DNA of 64,000 nucleotides from Gryganskiella cystojenkinii (GCA_015852425.1 JAAAIG010000074.1:1-64000), one strand, 5' to 3'. Positions 22,213 to 33,494 are shown, counted from the first letter of the stretch. The notes: generated by a model from the sequence alone, not told the origin. Made by a program: numbers and translations.

Positions 22213-23523
22213 CGTTCTATGGTTGTTACTAGTTTTGCAGGTGTGCAATCTTGTTTCTTGCTGTGCTGTGTTTCAGTGTCTGTGCGGTGCGAGGACTGAA
22301 GAGCTTTTTATTATGTGATCGAGATCGAGACCGATGGGGTAGATTAGAAAATAGAAAAGGATGTGGATAGGAAGTGAGAATTGTGTTCGATAAAGAAGAA
22401 AGAAAGAAGAGACAAATTTTTCCAAGCGTCCCTTTTTCTGCCCATTTATTTGTCTGCGCTCTCAGCCCCCCTATTCAACGCATGTGGAGAAAAGCGAATG
22501 GGGAACTGTGAGCACTCAACGAACGTGCTGTCACTTTGGGGCAATTTCTTCTACAGTAGCATCTCTGTCCAAATCCAGGTCTGTGGGCAAAATCTCATGA
22601 CCAACTGGGGTTAAGAGGAAGCAGGCACCGGCACAATTGATACCCGTCCTCGGTCACGAATCTTCGATCTCCGTGTGAAATTCCACTGAACGAGTAAAAA
22701 AAAAACAAGTGTCTGATTGTCACAGCAGCCTAGTAGGCAAAACACATATGCTCGCATGCACGTCAGCACAAAACCTCTGTTTAAAGGGTTCCTTGACCAT
22801 GACGCGATGTTCCTTCCATTAAATTGTGGTATCCCATGTTATACCTTTTTTTGCAATTGCTTGGCGGACGATCAATTTCTCTTTTAATTTTTTCATGGCG
22901 GTGATTTGCGCTGAGTAATGGGACTTGGTCCGTTCACCCCAAATTATGATGGTCCTGGAAGCCAAGAGACATATGAAACATGACGACTATCAACGATTAG
23001 AGACTTGTCATCATATGTTTGGGCTTATTCTTTTTTTCTGTTTTGTAGTCCATGAACAATCGTTATCTTTGGGTGGACAAAAATCCTCCATTTTTCTTTC
23101 CTTGCTCGGTTAATTAGCGGCTGGTGACACAAAAATGTAACGGTAACGCTGCCCATGCAACATTCACCATATTTCAGCCCGCGTCATCATGCCGGATTGG
23201 GCTTTCCAATCGGTACACTGCAAAACCGATCGGTCACAAGAAGGAGGAGATTTTTAACATCTGACGGCTGGAGATCAGAACCAACCTCCACTTCCTATCC
23301 GTGTATGTTTTGTTATTATAACCCTTAGTCGTCATAGAGATTGAATTTTTTTTTTTCAACTTTTATTGCTTTCCAAAAGTCGCTTGAGGAGGCGGGTGAC
23401 AACCATAGGACCGGCAGTTTTGTTTCATGCGGCAATAGGTGTGGCTCTGGCCAATGAGAGGTAAACCCTAGCACATAGAACGCCATCTGGAAGCCGGATT
23501 GGATAGGCTGATCTGCTCCTTAA
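22213..23523. other. Intergenic, no supported gene
   Basis: About 1.3 kb. The first 200 bp are the promoter of the hydrolase gene. The rest holds only short frames without motifs. AT-rich near 22840-23060. Confidence 0.4.
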
Positions 23524-23957
23524 TCAAATGGCGAGGATGGCGCGTTCGCAGAGATAAATGAAGATCGATCCGAGCTAGAGGAACAGAAAGTAAAAAGGTA
23601 TAACAGAGAGTCAGCAGACACAAATGGAAACAAAAAAAAAGCCTTTTACCATGAGAAAAAAACATATTCTCGGCTCGTGAAAAAACTTGCAAGGTTCCAT
23701 AGTTGCACCTACCTTGTCGTACTCTTGTAGGGCCTTGTAAATACCTCTGGCATCGAATGCAGAGCGTTCGTTAAACGCAGCATACCTTGTTTTGATAGCA
23801 AAAACCAATTGGCCCAATAGTAAAGCCGTCTTGTGCCAGATGGCTGCCGGGAGGGTCATCTGACTATGATGAGTGCTCGGGATCGTGTTCTACTCTGAGG
23901 CCATACTAGCGATCCAACAAGCGAGTCTTTGATGACCCTGGGGACAGTTTGATCCAT
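23524..23957 (-). CDS. Possible small three-exon gene, hydrophobic 82-residue protein
   Basis: Three exons (23957-23907, 23859-23713, 23574-23524) joined by phase-0 introns of 47 and 138 nt (GTATGG to TCAG; GTAGGT to CTCTAG) give 82 residues. The ATG is in AACCAATGG context and follows an in-frame stop. The protein has two hydrophobic stretches, one around SLMTLPAAIWHKTALLLGQL and one at the C-terminus (LGSIFIYLCERAILAI), with a charged middle. The middle exon is the strongest evidence. I do not recognise the family. The outer exons are short, so their limits are uncertain. Confidence 0.45.
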
Positions 23958-24626
23958 TGGTTTACATCTTCTAGATCGCCACTTCGACTTTCAAGTCAAT
24001 TGGTTTTTTGCGAGGAGCTGCTGATTGCCGTTGAACATCCCTACTGCCGTGTAGGTAAGAAGGATGGAGGAGGACGGTATGTCATGTCGACAGTTGGTGG
24101 TCGTGGGGGACCAATTGGTGTGCAAGGAGAGAGAAAAGATGTTGACTATGTAGTGAAGAAAGAAGGGAAAAAGAGAAAATTGGCCGCAGCAAAAAAGTCT
24201 GGTCTTTATATCCTGGAGCCAAGGCTTTATTCTTATCCATTGGCGGTGATTTCGCCCAGCTGCGGCTTTCAGCAACGAACCATGTCAAGATCGGCCCTTG
24301 AAAGAGTTCTGCGCCGCATTTTCGAGTCTTTGGTACTTCCCACGCGAAAAGTCACGGGAGCAAATGTCTAAAGGACAGTCACAGCACTGAGCTTTGCTGG
24401 GTCATCATCGCGCCACGACGGCATTAATGATGATGGAGGCACGCTGATCATAATCTTTTCTTCTCTGTTTAACATCCTCAACACTGCCTTCATCTTTATC
24501 ATCATCCAATCTCGCCACCAAAGAGACACTACAGCTCCATTTACAGGACACTCCCACCATTCAACAAGAAAAAAGTCCATCTTTACCCAAGCAACAAACA
24601 GGAACAACTAAAGGACAACAGCAACC
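23958..24626. other. Intergenic between small gene and AP-1 mu
   Basis: Divergent arrangement: promoter of the minus-strand small gene and of the AP-1 mu gene. Short frames on both strands were judged to be chance. The A/C-rich leader from 24550 to 24626 belongs to AP-1 mu. Confidence 0.4.
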
Positions 24627-26523
24627 ATGGCCTCAGCAGTGTCCGCCATCTTCATCCTTGACCTCAAGGGCAAGGTCCTCATCTCTCGAAACTACCGTGG
24701 TGACATTCCCATGTCTGCTGTCGAAAAGTTTCTTCCTTTGGTCCTTGACGCTGAGGAGGACGGCCAGACGCCAGCACCCTGTTTCACTGATGACGGGATC
24801 AACTACATGTACATTCGCCACAACAACCTCTTCTGTAAGACAAATGTCATCGTTTTCTTTGGCTTCCTTTTCAATACTGGAGCCAAGAGCGCCGGGATAT
24901 AACCCGATTGCTATTGCGCTCTGACGATTTTGCATACTCTGCGATTTTTATATCGAGGCTAATCATACTTCGTTAATTACTCCCTGGACCAAAAAATAGT
25001 ACTGGCCATCTCCCGCAAAAACTCGAACGCCACCACGGTCATGTTGTTCCTCCACACGATTGCCGAGGTCCTCACAGAATACTTCAAGGAACTCGAGGAG
25101 GAATCGATCCGGGACAACTTTGTGATCATTTACGAGCTTCTGGATGAGATGATGGATTTCGGATATCCTCAAACGACAGAGTCCAAGATCTTGCAGGAGT
25201 ACATTACTCAGGACGCTTACAAGTTGGAGGTCCAGGTCCGTCCACCCATGGCGGTCACGAACGCTGTCTCGTGGAGATCTGAGGGTATCCGATACAGAAA
25301 GAACGAGGTCTTTTTGGATGTGGTCGAGTCTGTCAACTTGCTCGTCAACGCCAATGGAAACGTGCTGAGATCCGAAATCTTGGGTGCGATCAAGATGAAG
25401 GTCTTCTTGTCCGGTATGCCCGAGTTGCGTCTTGGATTGAACGACAAGGTCATGTTCGAGAGCACTGGACGCTGTAAGTGCAATAATTCTGTTTTGGGAG
25501 AGAGAAAAAATGAGAAAGTTGACGGAGGGGGAAAATCTCTATCTGAATGTTGACCGTGCCCTGAATTTATTGCCACTCAACCTACATAGCACCCACCAAG
25601 GGCAAGTCGATCGAGATGGAGGATGTCAAGTTTCATCAGTGTGTGCGTCTCTCAAAGTTCGAAAACGACAGGACCATTTCCTTCATCCCCCCAGATGGCG
25701 AGTTTGATTTGATGACCTACCGCCTCAATACCCAGGTCAAGCCTCTCATCTGGGTTGAGGCTTTGGTCGAAAACTACACTGGAAGCAGAGTCGAGTACCT
25801 CATTCGCGTAAGAATTCACGTTTTTACTGCTGCTCGCGTTCGGTATGTGATCATGAACTAATATTCTCACTCGGATTTTGCCACTAATCCCACTCATCTG
25901 CTTTTCCCCTAAACAAATTAGGTGAGGGCCCAGTTCAAGCGTCGCTCATCAGCCAACAACGTCGAAATTCATATCCCTGTCGCTGACGATGCTGACACAC
26001 CAAAATTCAGAGTACGAGGACGCTTATACAATTATATATTTCGAGAGGAGCTGACGACGATTGTTGCTGACCTGACCTTAAATTGATTCCTTGAAATAGA
26101 ACGGAATCGGCTCCGTACAATACGTCCCCGAGAAAGGTTGTGTAATCTGGAAGATTAAGCAGTTGCAAGGTGGCAAAGAGTTCTCAATGAGGGCACACTT
26201 TGGTCTTCCCTCCGTCAAGAACGGTAAGAAAATGATCCTTCGGACTCGAGAGGACGGTTATAGTGGTGAAGGAATCTTTTTGACTCACCAAATGTTTGTT
26301 GCTATTTCTTTTCCTAGTCGAGGATTCGGATAAGCGCCCACCTATTTCGATCAAGTTTGAGATCCCATACTTCACAACCTCGGGTATTCAGGTCCGTTAC
26401 CTCAAGATCCAGGAGCGGTCTGGATACGCTGCCCTGCCTTGGGTTCGTTACATTACCCAAAACGGAGATTACCAAATGAGAATGCCAGAAAGCATCAAGT
26501 CATCCAAGATGGCACCTATCTAA
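24627..26523 (+). CDS. APM1: AP-1 complex subunit mu
   Basis: Six exons (24627-24834, 25000-25473, 25590-25807, 25922-26011, 26100-26223, 26318-26523) give 439 residues, the usual length. The N-terminal longin-like half starts ASAVSAIFILDLKGKVLISR and includes the family-typical segment around YELLDEMMDFGYPQ. The mu-homology domain starts near SWRSEGIRYRKNEVFLDVVE and contains FHQCVRLSKFENDRTISFIP, characteristic of AP-1 mu rather than AP-2 or AP-3. It ends QVRYLKIQERSGYAALPWVRYIT. The subunit recognises Tyr-based sorting signals (YxxPhi) in clathrin-coated carriers between trans-Golgi and endosomes. All introns have GT-AG ends and phases close perfectly. Confidence 0.97.
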
Positions 26524-26869
26524 ACCAAACAGAAGCTCTTCTCTGGACGTCTCGGGAGCTGGAACTAAAAGTGGGCGATGATTGGGGGCATATTGTTTTG
26601 ACGTTTTGTTGTTTCTCTTGCTATGTACACAATCTCCTTCGCCCTCTCATTCTCTTTCCCCACAAAATACCTTCAAGCAACAACCGGAGCAACAACCAAA
26701 AAATACCGAATAAATTTCATACAAGTAGAGACAATATTGACGGGGTCATGGTTGGATTGTCATCTGTGTGCAGCAACGGGTTTACAAAACAAAGCGGTTG
26801 ATCGCTTGTCAGACCGACAAGCTGAGAACATTTGCGTGATAATCCAGGGTGTTTAAGGCGTTTGTAATC

Positions 26870-26914
26870 TTTGTTTGTTTGTTTGTTTGTTTGTTTGTTT
26901 GTTTGTTTGTTTGT
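26870..26914. repeat. TTTG microsatellite
   Basis: About eleven uninterrupted TTTG units in the 3' flank of the AP-1 mu gene. Likely length-polymorphic. Confidence 0.95.
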
Positions 26915-27400
26915 CAACTCTTTACGCAAGGCAAACCAGATACATGTGCGGCAAAAGAGTAGAAGGGTGAGGTGATGTTTCGCAGAAGAAAGCCCGTCCA
27001 TTCGTTTCAACTGAAAGCATTGCTCATCTTTGGGAAAATGGGACTGTCTGCGCGACGCTGAGCGGTGGTACTGCATGGAGCTAGAAAAAGAATGGTCTTT
27101 GGGCGATCGAGAGCCAATATCTCTTAGAATCATGGAAGGGGGAGTTCAATACCAGGGATCCAGCCATGGGAAGGAAAGAGTGAAAGGATGAGCAGATTGA
27201 AGTTCGTTTAAACGGTAAACCCCTTCCACGCCCCGGATCAAATTCCTGTTCGCCACTTCTTGTCTCGTTCACCTGTTCTTCTTTTTTCTCACTTTTCCCT
27301 CCGCATCTACTACTCTACCATAGCATCGAACCTTGTTCTCCATCCCTTTCATCATTCGCGCCTACAACATGGTCAACCAACAAGCACAACATATCCTCAG

Positions 27401-27588
27401 GTCTCATACTACCTTTAATTACTATTGCAGCAGCACTTCATCAGTGGGGTAAAGCTAACCTCTCTCGCGACGGTCTAAATCCAGCTCACGTTCCCTATTA
27501 GTGGGTGAACAATGATAGGGAGAGCCGACATTGAGGGATCAAAAAGCAATGTCGCTATGAACGCTTGGCTGCCACAAGCCAGTTATCC
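27401..27588 (-). pseudogene. Diverged fragment of 28S/25S rRNA gene
   Basis: The plus strand is the reverse complement of the peptidyl-transferase region of LSU rRNA. Recognisable stretches include TTCCCTATTAGTGGGTGAAC, AGAGCCGACATTGAGG, GATCAAAAAGCAATGTCGCT and ATGAACGCTTGGCTGCCACA. Substitutions are scattered, and one hairpin-forming segment of roughly 29 nt that normally follows GTGAACAA is missing between 27512 and 27513. No other rDNA flanks it, so it is an isolated insertion that has been diverging. The limits are approximate; weak similarity may extend some tens of bases on either side. Confidence 0.88.
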
Positions 27589-27589
27589 A

Positions 27590-28298
27590 TAGGAGTTTTC
27601 TCTTGATGTTGTCTTTTGCATTTCCCCATCCTTAGTTTTCCGTGCACTTAGTTTCCCTGCTCTCACCTTTGCTCTTGCTTTGCCTTTGCTCTTCCCTGCC
27701 CTCCCCTTTCCCTGCCCTTACTTCTCCTTGCCCTTACTCCGAGCCCTTGAACTCCATATCCCTTTTCTGCTTTCAACTGGTGTCACCCGCTGGTGTTATC
27801 AACTGCCGTTGTCTCTGGCGTCATTCTTCTTTCCATGTCCCGTGAGTTATCGGTGCCGTTCCTTTTCTCGGCATCCCCTTGATATTTTTGGTACTGTATG
27901 GTCGATTCGTCATCAACTTTCTCAAAGTCCAGCCATCTTGTCACCTCATCCATAAATGTCCTATCGATTATCTTCTCTTTCTTTTTTCGTCCTCAACACT
28001 TTCTAGACACAAACGAGGTAATCAATTGTCTCTCCTCCTTCTCCTAGTTTCCTGCGTACTTGACTAGCTCTTGTCTAAACAATCCACAACTTTTCTAGAC
28101 TACTCTTTGACATCTGAGCTTCCAATCTCTATATCAAGCTGTGTGCCTATCCCGTATATAAAGAGCTGTTCCCATCCCCATCCCTCTCAGCACTATCCAC
28201 TCACAAGGCAAGTTACTTGCTCTGCGATCACACTGGTTTGTTCTTGTGGTTTTTTGTTCGGTCTTAACATCTCTGTCGTATGTTTTCATACTAGTAAA
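27590..28298. other. Intergenic with a TATA-like element
   Basis: CT-rich sequence without a supported gene. A TATATAAAG element at about 28156 precedes the Cys-rich frame at 28299 and suggests that a promoter once served it. Runs of CCCTGCCCT-like units occur at 27690-27730. Confidence 0.35.
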
Positions 28299-28547
28299 AT
28301 ACACATAACTCCTTTGGCTATCATTGGCTTCGCGTGTATTCTTGTACAGTCTCGCGCTGCAGTGACGGAGTCTTGCGGACCAGGTAGACAATGTGAATGC
28401 TGTATTGACTCTGACGGACTTTGTCAATGTCAACCATTAGCACAATTGGGTAATCGTTGTAGTACTGGTCCTGTTAAGGGAGTCTATATAGATTTATGTC
28501 CTTGTGGTGGTGGTAATGATTGCCAATCTGACATTTGCGTGAAATAG
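28299..28547 (+). pseudogene. Cys-rich secreted-peptide-like ORF lacking an ATG
   Basis: The frame reads a signal-peptide-like segment (ITPLAIIGFACILVQSRA) followed by about 60 residues with eleven Cys (including CECC, CQC and CPC) and a stop at 28547. No ATG lies in frame. At 28299 the codon is ATA where a start would fit, and I found no convincing upstream exon. Codon use is more AT-rich than in neighbouring genes. It could be a gene that lost its start, or an exon whose first exon I missed. The Cys spacing does not match a family I know. Confidence 0.4.
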
Positions 28548-28664
28548 CGTAAGACACTAGATTATACCTAAGTCTTTACTGACCAGCACACCGATAAAGA
28601 AGTACGATGTGATGTATTATTCTTTTGTTCTATATTCGGCTTGGGGATTTTTACGGTGACACTA

Positions 28665-30158
28665 CTACACCTGGAGGATGCGAAGAGTATTATATATAAG
28701 ATTTGCGTAGGCGTCCAAAGGTCCCGGTGCACAGAATCTTGCACAGTCGCCCTCGCCCATACGTCCGTCTGGTCGCATCGCAAACATGGATTCCGTATCG
28801 AGATAGATTCCGCCCGCTGCCTCGACGATCTCTTTGGCAATCCTGTTCTGTCGTTGAATATCCGCCACCGTGGGTCTGAACTCGGTCTTCCCTGATGATG
28901 ATGATGATGATGATGACGACGATGATCTCATGGGGGGCTCCATCAAGGGTTTTTGAAGAACGGTTCCTTCGACGACAGTCCTGCCTGTGGCTTTGTCCAA
29001 GATGGCCTCATCTTCGCCATGAGACTTGAGGTTTGTGCAATCGGAGGTTACAGGGTGTGAAGCACGGTAGATGATCAGGAGATCCGGGTAGTACTTCCAT
29101 AGGTGTTTCATCGTAAAGATCATCTCGCTCATAAAGATCTCATCCGGCCGCCAGAACAATCCACGGTTGAGGATCAGAACCTTGTACTTGAGCAACATCT
29201 CGGGCGTGGCCCAGGCTTGTTCTACAGTCGATGCGGACGGGAACTCTTCTTCCTCAGGATCGACAGCCCAGGGAACCGACAATAAATCGTTCCTGGCATA
29301 CTTGAGCGCAACACCTCCACAGAGTCCATGCGCACTATGGTGCAAGCATCCAAGTTCACCATAACAGACAAAGCTACTCTCAAAGGCCGACAAAAGGACA
29401 TCATGGATCTGGTATTGGGTCAAGTCGCCGACGACAAGGATATCCCTACGTTCCATGACCGCACAAAATTCGGGTTTCGTGAAATCCTTAAAGACGGCCC
29501 GATTGTTTGCAAGACCCATCTGACCTTGGGGTCCACAGATGGTCTCATCTGGGACCCATTTCCATTTCGCGGCCTCACGGACCAAAAGTCGTTCGTGCAC
29601 ATGATCGTATTCACCCAAAAAGTGACCATTGCCCTCACGATCCAAAGCCTTCATGAAATTCTTGTCACATTTCGCGAATCGACTGTCGCCTAGGTGTTTC
29701 AACGTCTTGTGGGTCTCTGTATCCTGTCGTTGCCAGGAACCATGATGAGTCCAACATTGGATTTGATCCCGGACTTTTTGGACAAGGATCCGATCGTTGT
29801 TGATCTTGGTGCCATGGATTCGACCGATTTCCTTGTTCTCAAATACACGGTCGGCTTCGACCTTGGCAATCTTGTCTGCGAGCTCGTCGAGTTGTTGCAG
29901 GTCCTTGAGCGACAAGGGAACGGTTGGGTGTCGATTCCGTCCCGGATCGCCTCCGTAATACTTGTTATTGCTTTGTTGAAGATCGTTGTTTTCAGTCGAG
30001 AAGGAGGAAGAAGTTTCGTCTTCTTGTACGTTTTGAGAGTCGTACACGTTCAAGTCGGAAGGACTGTGGCTGTTGAAGAAGAGGACGAGCTGGAGAAAGA
30101 TTGCACAGCAGATGAAGAGGACGAGGAATCGTCCCAATGATGGAAAGGACATCATCAT
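28665..30158 (-). CDS. Type II membrane protein, PC-esterase (TBL/Cas1-like) fold
   Basis: Single exon, 497 residues. A short cytosolic start is followed by a membrane segment (FLVLFICCAIFLQLVLFF) and a lumenal domain, the topology of Golgi glycan-modifying proteins. The domain has WKWVPDETICGPQ, then RDILVVGDLTQYQIHD at about 239-254, and near the C-terminus GIYLDTESMFAMRPDGRMGEGDCARFCAPGPLDAY. That order matches the PC-esterase family (plant TBL, Cas1), where GDS and DxxH carry the catalytic residues. Here the first reads GDL (244-246) and the second DCAR (from about 471), so the usual Ser and His are absent. A Ser11 run near residue 410 is a linker. Family placement is moderate and loss of activity is inference. 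Confidence 0.6.
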   Translation of the reverse strand: MMMSFPSLGRFLVLFICCAIFLQLVLFFNSHSPSDLNVYDSQNVQEDETSSSFSTENNDLQQSNNKYYGGDPGRNRHPTVPLSLKDLQQLDELADKIAKVEADRVFENKEIGRIHGTKINNDRILVQKVRDQIQCWTHHGSWQRQDTETHKTLKHLGDSRFAKCDKNFMKALDREGNGHFLGEYDHVHERLLVREAAKWKWVPDETICGPQGQMGLANNRAVFKDFTKPEFCAVMERRDILVVGDLTQYQIHDVLLSAFESSFVCYGELGCLHHSAHGLCGGVALKYARNDLLSVPWAVDPEEEEFPSASTVEQAWATPEMLLKYKVLILNRGLFWRPDEIFMSEMIFTMKHLWKYYPDLLIIYRASHPVTSDCTNLKSHGEDEAILDKATGRTVVEGTVLQKPLMEPPMRSSSSSSSSSSSGKTEFRPTVADIQRQNRIAKEIVEAAGGIYLDTESMFAMRPDGRMGEGDCARFCAPGPLDAYANLIYNTLRILQV

Positions 30159-31213
30159 TGTTTGTAGAAAAAGTGAATGGGTGTTTGAGGCAGAAGAAAC
30201 GAAGAGAAGGTGAGAACCGCGAGAGGGGGATACGAAACCAGGGTCCTTAAAATGCTAAGGTTGTTCTAGCGTCTTTGAGTGCGTGAGCCCTGGAAGCGCG
30301 GAAAGAGAGACTAGAAAGCTGAAGGGGTGATCCTGCAGGATTACGATTCAAATGTATTGTACAAGAGAAGGGAATGCTGAGTTGTGGTCAAGAAAAGAAA
30401 GAGGAAGAAGAGGGAAGGAGGAGAAGAGAAGTAAAAAAAGGAGGCAGGGCTGGTCACCACCTATCCCCCGAACCAACTCAACGCCGTACTGTCCTCATAC
30501 CCTCTGCACTGCTTTTTTGTTTGCTTCGCGTGCCACACCTCTCTTCGCTAAAAATACAACCTGTTTCTCTTTCTTTGCTGGCTTTGATCGTCCGTTCCCT
30601 CTTGTTCACCGAGAAACAAAAGGAAAAAAAATAATAACGAGAGCACTTTCCTCAGTCAACGCCTCCCACCCACCATCCCGACATCCCATCGAATCATCTT
30701 GCTTTCGCGCTCTTGTTCGCCAACCGCTGTCCTTTTTCTCTTCGCCTTTTCCTGGTCACAAACAGCGGCTTGACTCGCATATTAGTCTTTCGCCCTCCCT
30801 TCTGTCCAAAAAACGTGAAGGATACCAGGAAATAGGGCATAAAAAAACAAAGAATGCAATAGGCTTTTGCCCAGAGCAGAGAGCAGAGCAAGAGCATAAG
30901 GTTGGANNNNNNNNNNNNNNNNNNNNNNNNNNNNNNNNNNNNNNNNNNNNNNNNNNNNNNNNNTTTTTTCTACGGAGAATGAATGCGGATTGGACCAATT
31001 CAGGTGGGTACTGTTCTCTTCAAGGTTAAGACTTAAGAGTCGCTGGACAAGGAATAACAATATCCTGAATAATTAAAACATTCAGGATATAGTTAACACT
31101 TGTTTTTTTATTCAACATGTCTGCGCAGAACCTGCCTTTCGGATGTGATAAAAGAAGATCCCGCGTCATTTTGATCAATTCAATTCTTTCCTCCTCTCTC
31201 AACTCTTCCCATT
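30159..31213. other. Divergent upstream region of PC-esterase-like and SOD2 genes
   Basis: About 1 kb between divergent genes. A long frame through 30352-31029 runs across the N gap and has no protein character, so it was not called. Purine-rich at 30390-30450. A T-rich and CT-rich leader precedes the SOD2 start. Confidence 0.4.
30907..30963. other. Assembly gap (57 N)
   Basis: Run of N in the region upstream of SOD2, bordered on the right by a T run. Confidence 0.99.
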
Positions 31214-32468
31214 ATGCTTCGCTCTATCCCTCGCGCTGCCGCTGCCCTCAACAAGCCTTCTGCCTTTGCCGGCCTTCGCTTCAAGCACACTCTCCCTGGT
31301 AACGACTCGTTTTTTTTCCATTATGACTGATCCTCGCGCGTTTTCCGCTCGCATTTCCTACATTTCACACGCGTAAATCAGCGCAGTTGCTGATCTCAAG
31401 TGTCTTTTCAACGGAGCCTAACCTCTGCCTCAACTTTTCATTCTCTTTCTTCTCCTCACGTTCCTTGTTCTCACTGTAGCCCTCCCCTATGCCTATGAGG
31501 TAAAAGCAACCGTGTTTTGTTTTTTCTATTGTCCTTCTTGCTGAGGGATTGACAGCTATCGTTATGCCCGCCTTTTACTTTTCCACTTGCTAACTTTTTC
31601 TTTTCTCCCTTTTGGTCTTTTTGTTATTCTTCATTAGGCATTGGAGCCCTATATCAGCGGCGAGATCATGAAGGTCCACCACACTAAGCACCACCAGAGT
31701 ACGTGTTTCTGAAAAGTCTTTTGGTTTAACGTTGATGTTCGTAGAAAAAAAAAAGAAGACAGAGTTCCCACGTCGATCAACTTGTGATATCATACTAACA
31801 AATGACGTATATTTCCGGATTTCTCACTCCTTTTCGACGGTCTTTTTTTTTCAATAGCCTATGTCAACGGTCTCAACGCCGCTGAGGAGAAGCTCGGAAC
31901 TTCTCTCAAGGGTGCCGATGTCAGCGAAGAGATCGCTATCCAATCCGCCCTCAAGTTCAACGGCGGAGGTATGTTACCGAGTCCCTACCTGTCAACTCTA
32001 TCGATCCAGGGCCACATATATGTAACCAGAATGCTCATCCACCTATTTCTTTTTCTCTTGTATTCAAAAATAGGACACATCAACCACACCCTTTTCTGGG
32101 AGAACTTGGCGCCCAAGTCCAGCGGAGGCGGACAGAAGCCCACCGGCGATCTCTTGAAGGAGATTGAAAAGACCTGGGGCTCGCTCGACAAGTTTATCGA
32201 AAAGTTCAATGCCCAGACCGCGGCCGTTCAGGGTTCCGGTTGGGGTTGGCTCGGTTACAACAAGGATTTCAAGCGTCTTGAGATTGCCACGACCCCTAAC
32301 CAGGACCCCCTCAAGCCCACCACTGGATTGATCCCACTCTTGGGTATTGATGTCTGGGAGCATGCTTACTACTTGCAGTACAAGAACGTTCGTCCCGATT
32401 ACCTCAAGGCTGTCTGGGAGGTCGTCAACTGGAAGACTGTCACTGACCGCTTCAACAAGCACCGTTAA
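31214..32468 (+). CDS. SOD2: Mitochondrial manganese superoxide dismutase
   Basis: Five exons (31214-31298, 31480-31499, 31638-31698, 31858-31968, 32074-32468) give 223 residues; exon 2 is only 20 nt. A basic targeting peptide ([15 protein letters not shown]) precedes the mature [17 protein letters not shown]. Metal ligands are visible: His in [12 protein letters not shown], His in [11 protein letters not shown], and Asp/His in [24 protein letters not shown] and the Gln in the [11 protein letters not shown] region fit the Mn-type family. The enzyme disproportionates superoxide in the mitochondrial matrix. Phases close exactly with standard GT-AG introns. Confidence 0.97.
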
Positions 32469-32987
32469 GAACAATTGTGTAGCAAAAAAATGGTTGCTTA
32501 ACGGTACTTCACTCCACTCCTTCTCTGCAAATACCGCTTCTCAAATCTATTCGAATAAAACGGATGATGTATCCGTTGCATTGTAAACAAGCGAAACCGT
32601 GTTGTGCATGTCGAGGGAGAAATGAGAAGAGAACCACCAGTCGAGCGCAGCATGAACGAGACCTCTCAATTTTTCAGTCGATAGTCTTGCTGGGATATTC
32701 CAATCTGTTGTTATTGGTCCTGATTTCAGCATTATCGTCTTTTTTTTTTTGTTCGTTCGTCCCTTTCAGTAGCAACCATGCAAGAGAGGAGATAATGTGA
32801 TTCCTATTTTGAATTTTTTTTTTTGGGTTTCTTTAGTTTTGTCGTTTTTGACAGCTGGAGGCTTATGCTTGTTGAATTATATTGAGGAAGAGTGCGCGTC
32901 CAGTTAATCCAGATCCTGCTTATTGTCCCTTTGCTGTTGAGATGTAGAGAACTATTTTGTACCAACATTGGCAAACGGAAAGGGAAG
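32469..32987. other. Convergent intergenic region SOD2/LSM6
   Basis: The two 3' ends face each other. T-rich runs near 32740 and 32812-32825. No gene supported. Confidence 0.5.
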
Positions 32988-33375
32988 TTAATCGATAGAA
33001 TCCCCCAGATAAGGTTGCTGTTCTGCGTAGGTAAAAAACATTGAGTTACAAGGCAAGAGGCCTTTGCTTACCATTGTTTCCACGAATGAACGTGTCTCCA
33101 TACTTGTTCTTGAGTTGTCCGTTCACGTATTCTTCCGTCTGTTCCAGAGCAATATTCATATAACCGTCCAGACAAGCCAAGATACCTAAACAAAGAGTTG
33201 ATGTTAAAGGGAGACATGCTGCGATTAGCTCGTTTGGCTCGATGATCGTCCTTTTAGTTGTAGATCTCCCAAACAAATCGTCTTTTGGCATACCACGGTA
33301 ATCGACTCCCGAGTTCAGCTTGACGATGACAGGTCTGCCGAGGAGAAAGCTTGTAAAGTCCTGAGATGGTTCCAT
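32988..33375 (-). CDS. LSM6: U6 snRNA-associated Sm-like protein LSm6
   Basis: Exons 33375-33294, 33185-33072 and 33022-32988 give 76 residues. Introns are GTATGC to TTTAG and GTAAGC to CGCAG, both phase 1. The Sm fold is complete: Sm1 in FLLGRPVIVKLNSGVDYRGIL with CLDGYMNIALEQTEEYVNG, then Sm2 with GDTFIRGNN. The GVDYRG and CLDGYMN pattern is diagnostic for LSm6. The C-terminus (EQQPYLGDSID) departs from the usual VLYIS end, so the last acceptor is less certain. LSm6 works in the LSm2-8 ring on U6 snRNA and in the cytoplasmic LSm1-7 decapping activator. Confidence 0.93.
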
Positions 33376-33494
33376 AGTTAATATGTCTTGTTATGAGTGG
33401 TCTTGCGGAGAGTCTACGAGTGCGAAATGAAATGCCAAAAGGGCTTTGATGCCATCAGAGCAGACAGGAATCACAGGATTGACATCGCTGGTAT

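Noticed and set aside
23949..24371. 140-residue plus-strand frame
   Set aside because: No motif, overlaps the start of the better supported minus-strand small gene and the AP-1 mu promoter.
27369..27452. Short ATG frame MVNQQAQHIL in good start context
   Set aside because: Most of it lies in sequence that aligns with reverse-complemented 28S rRNA, so the reading frame is accidental.
30352..31029. 225-residue plus-strand frame upstream of SOD2
   Set aside because: It crosses the N gap and is made of translated purine and pyrimidine tracts without protein character.
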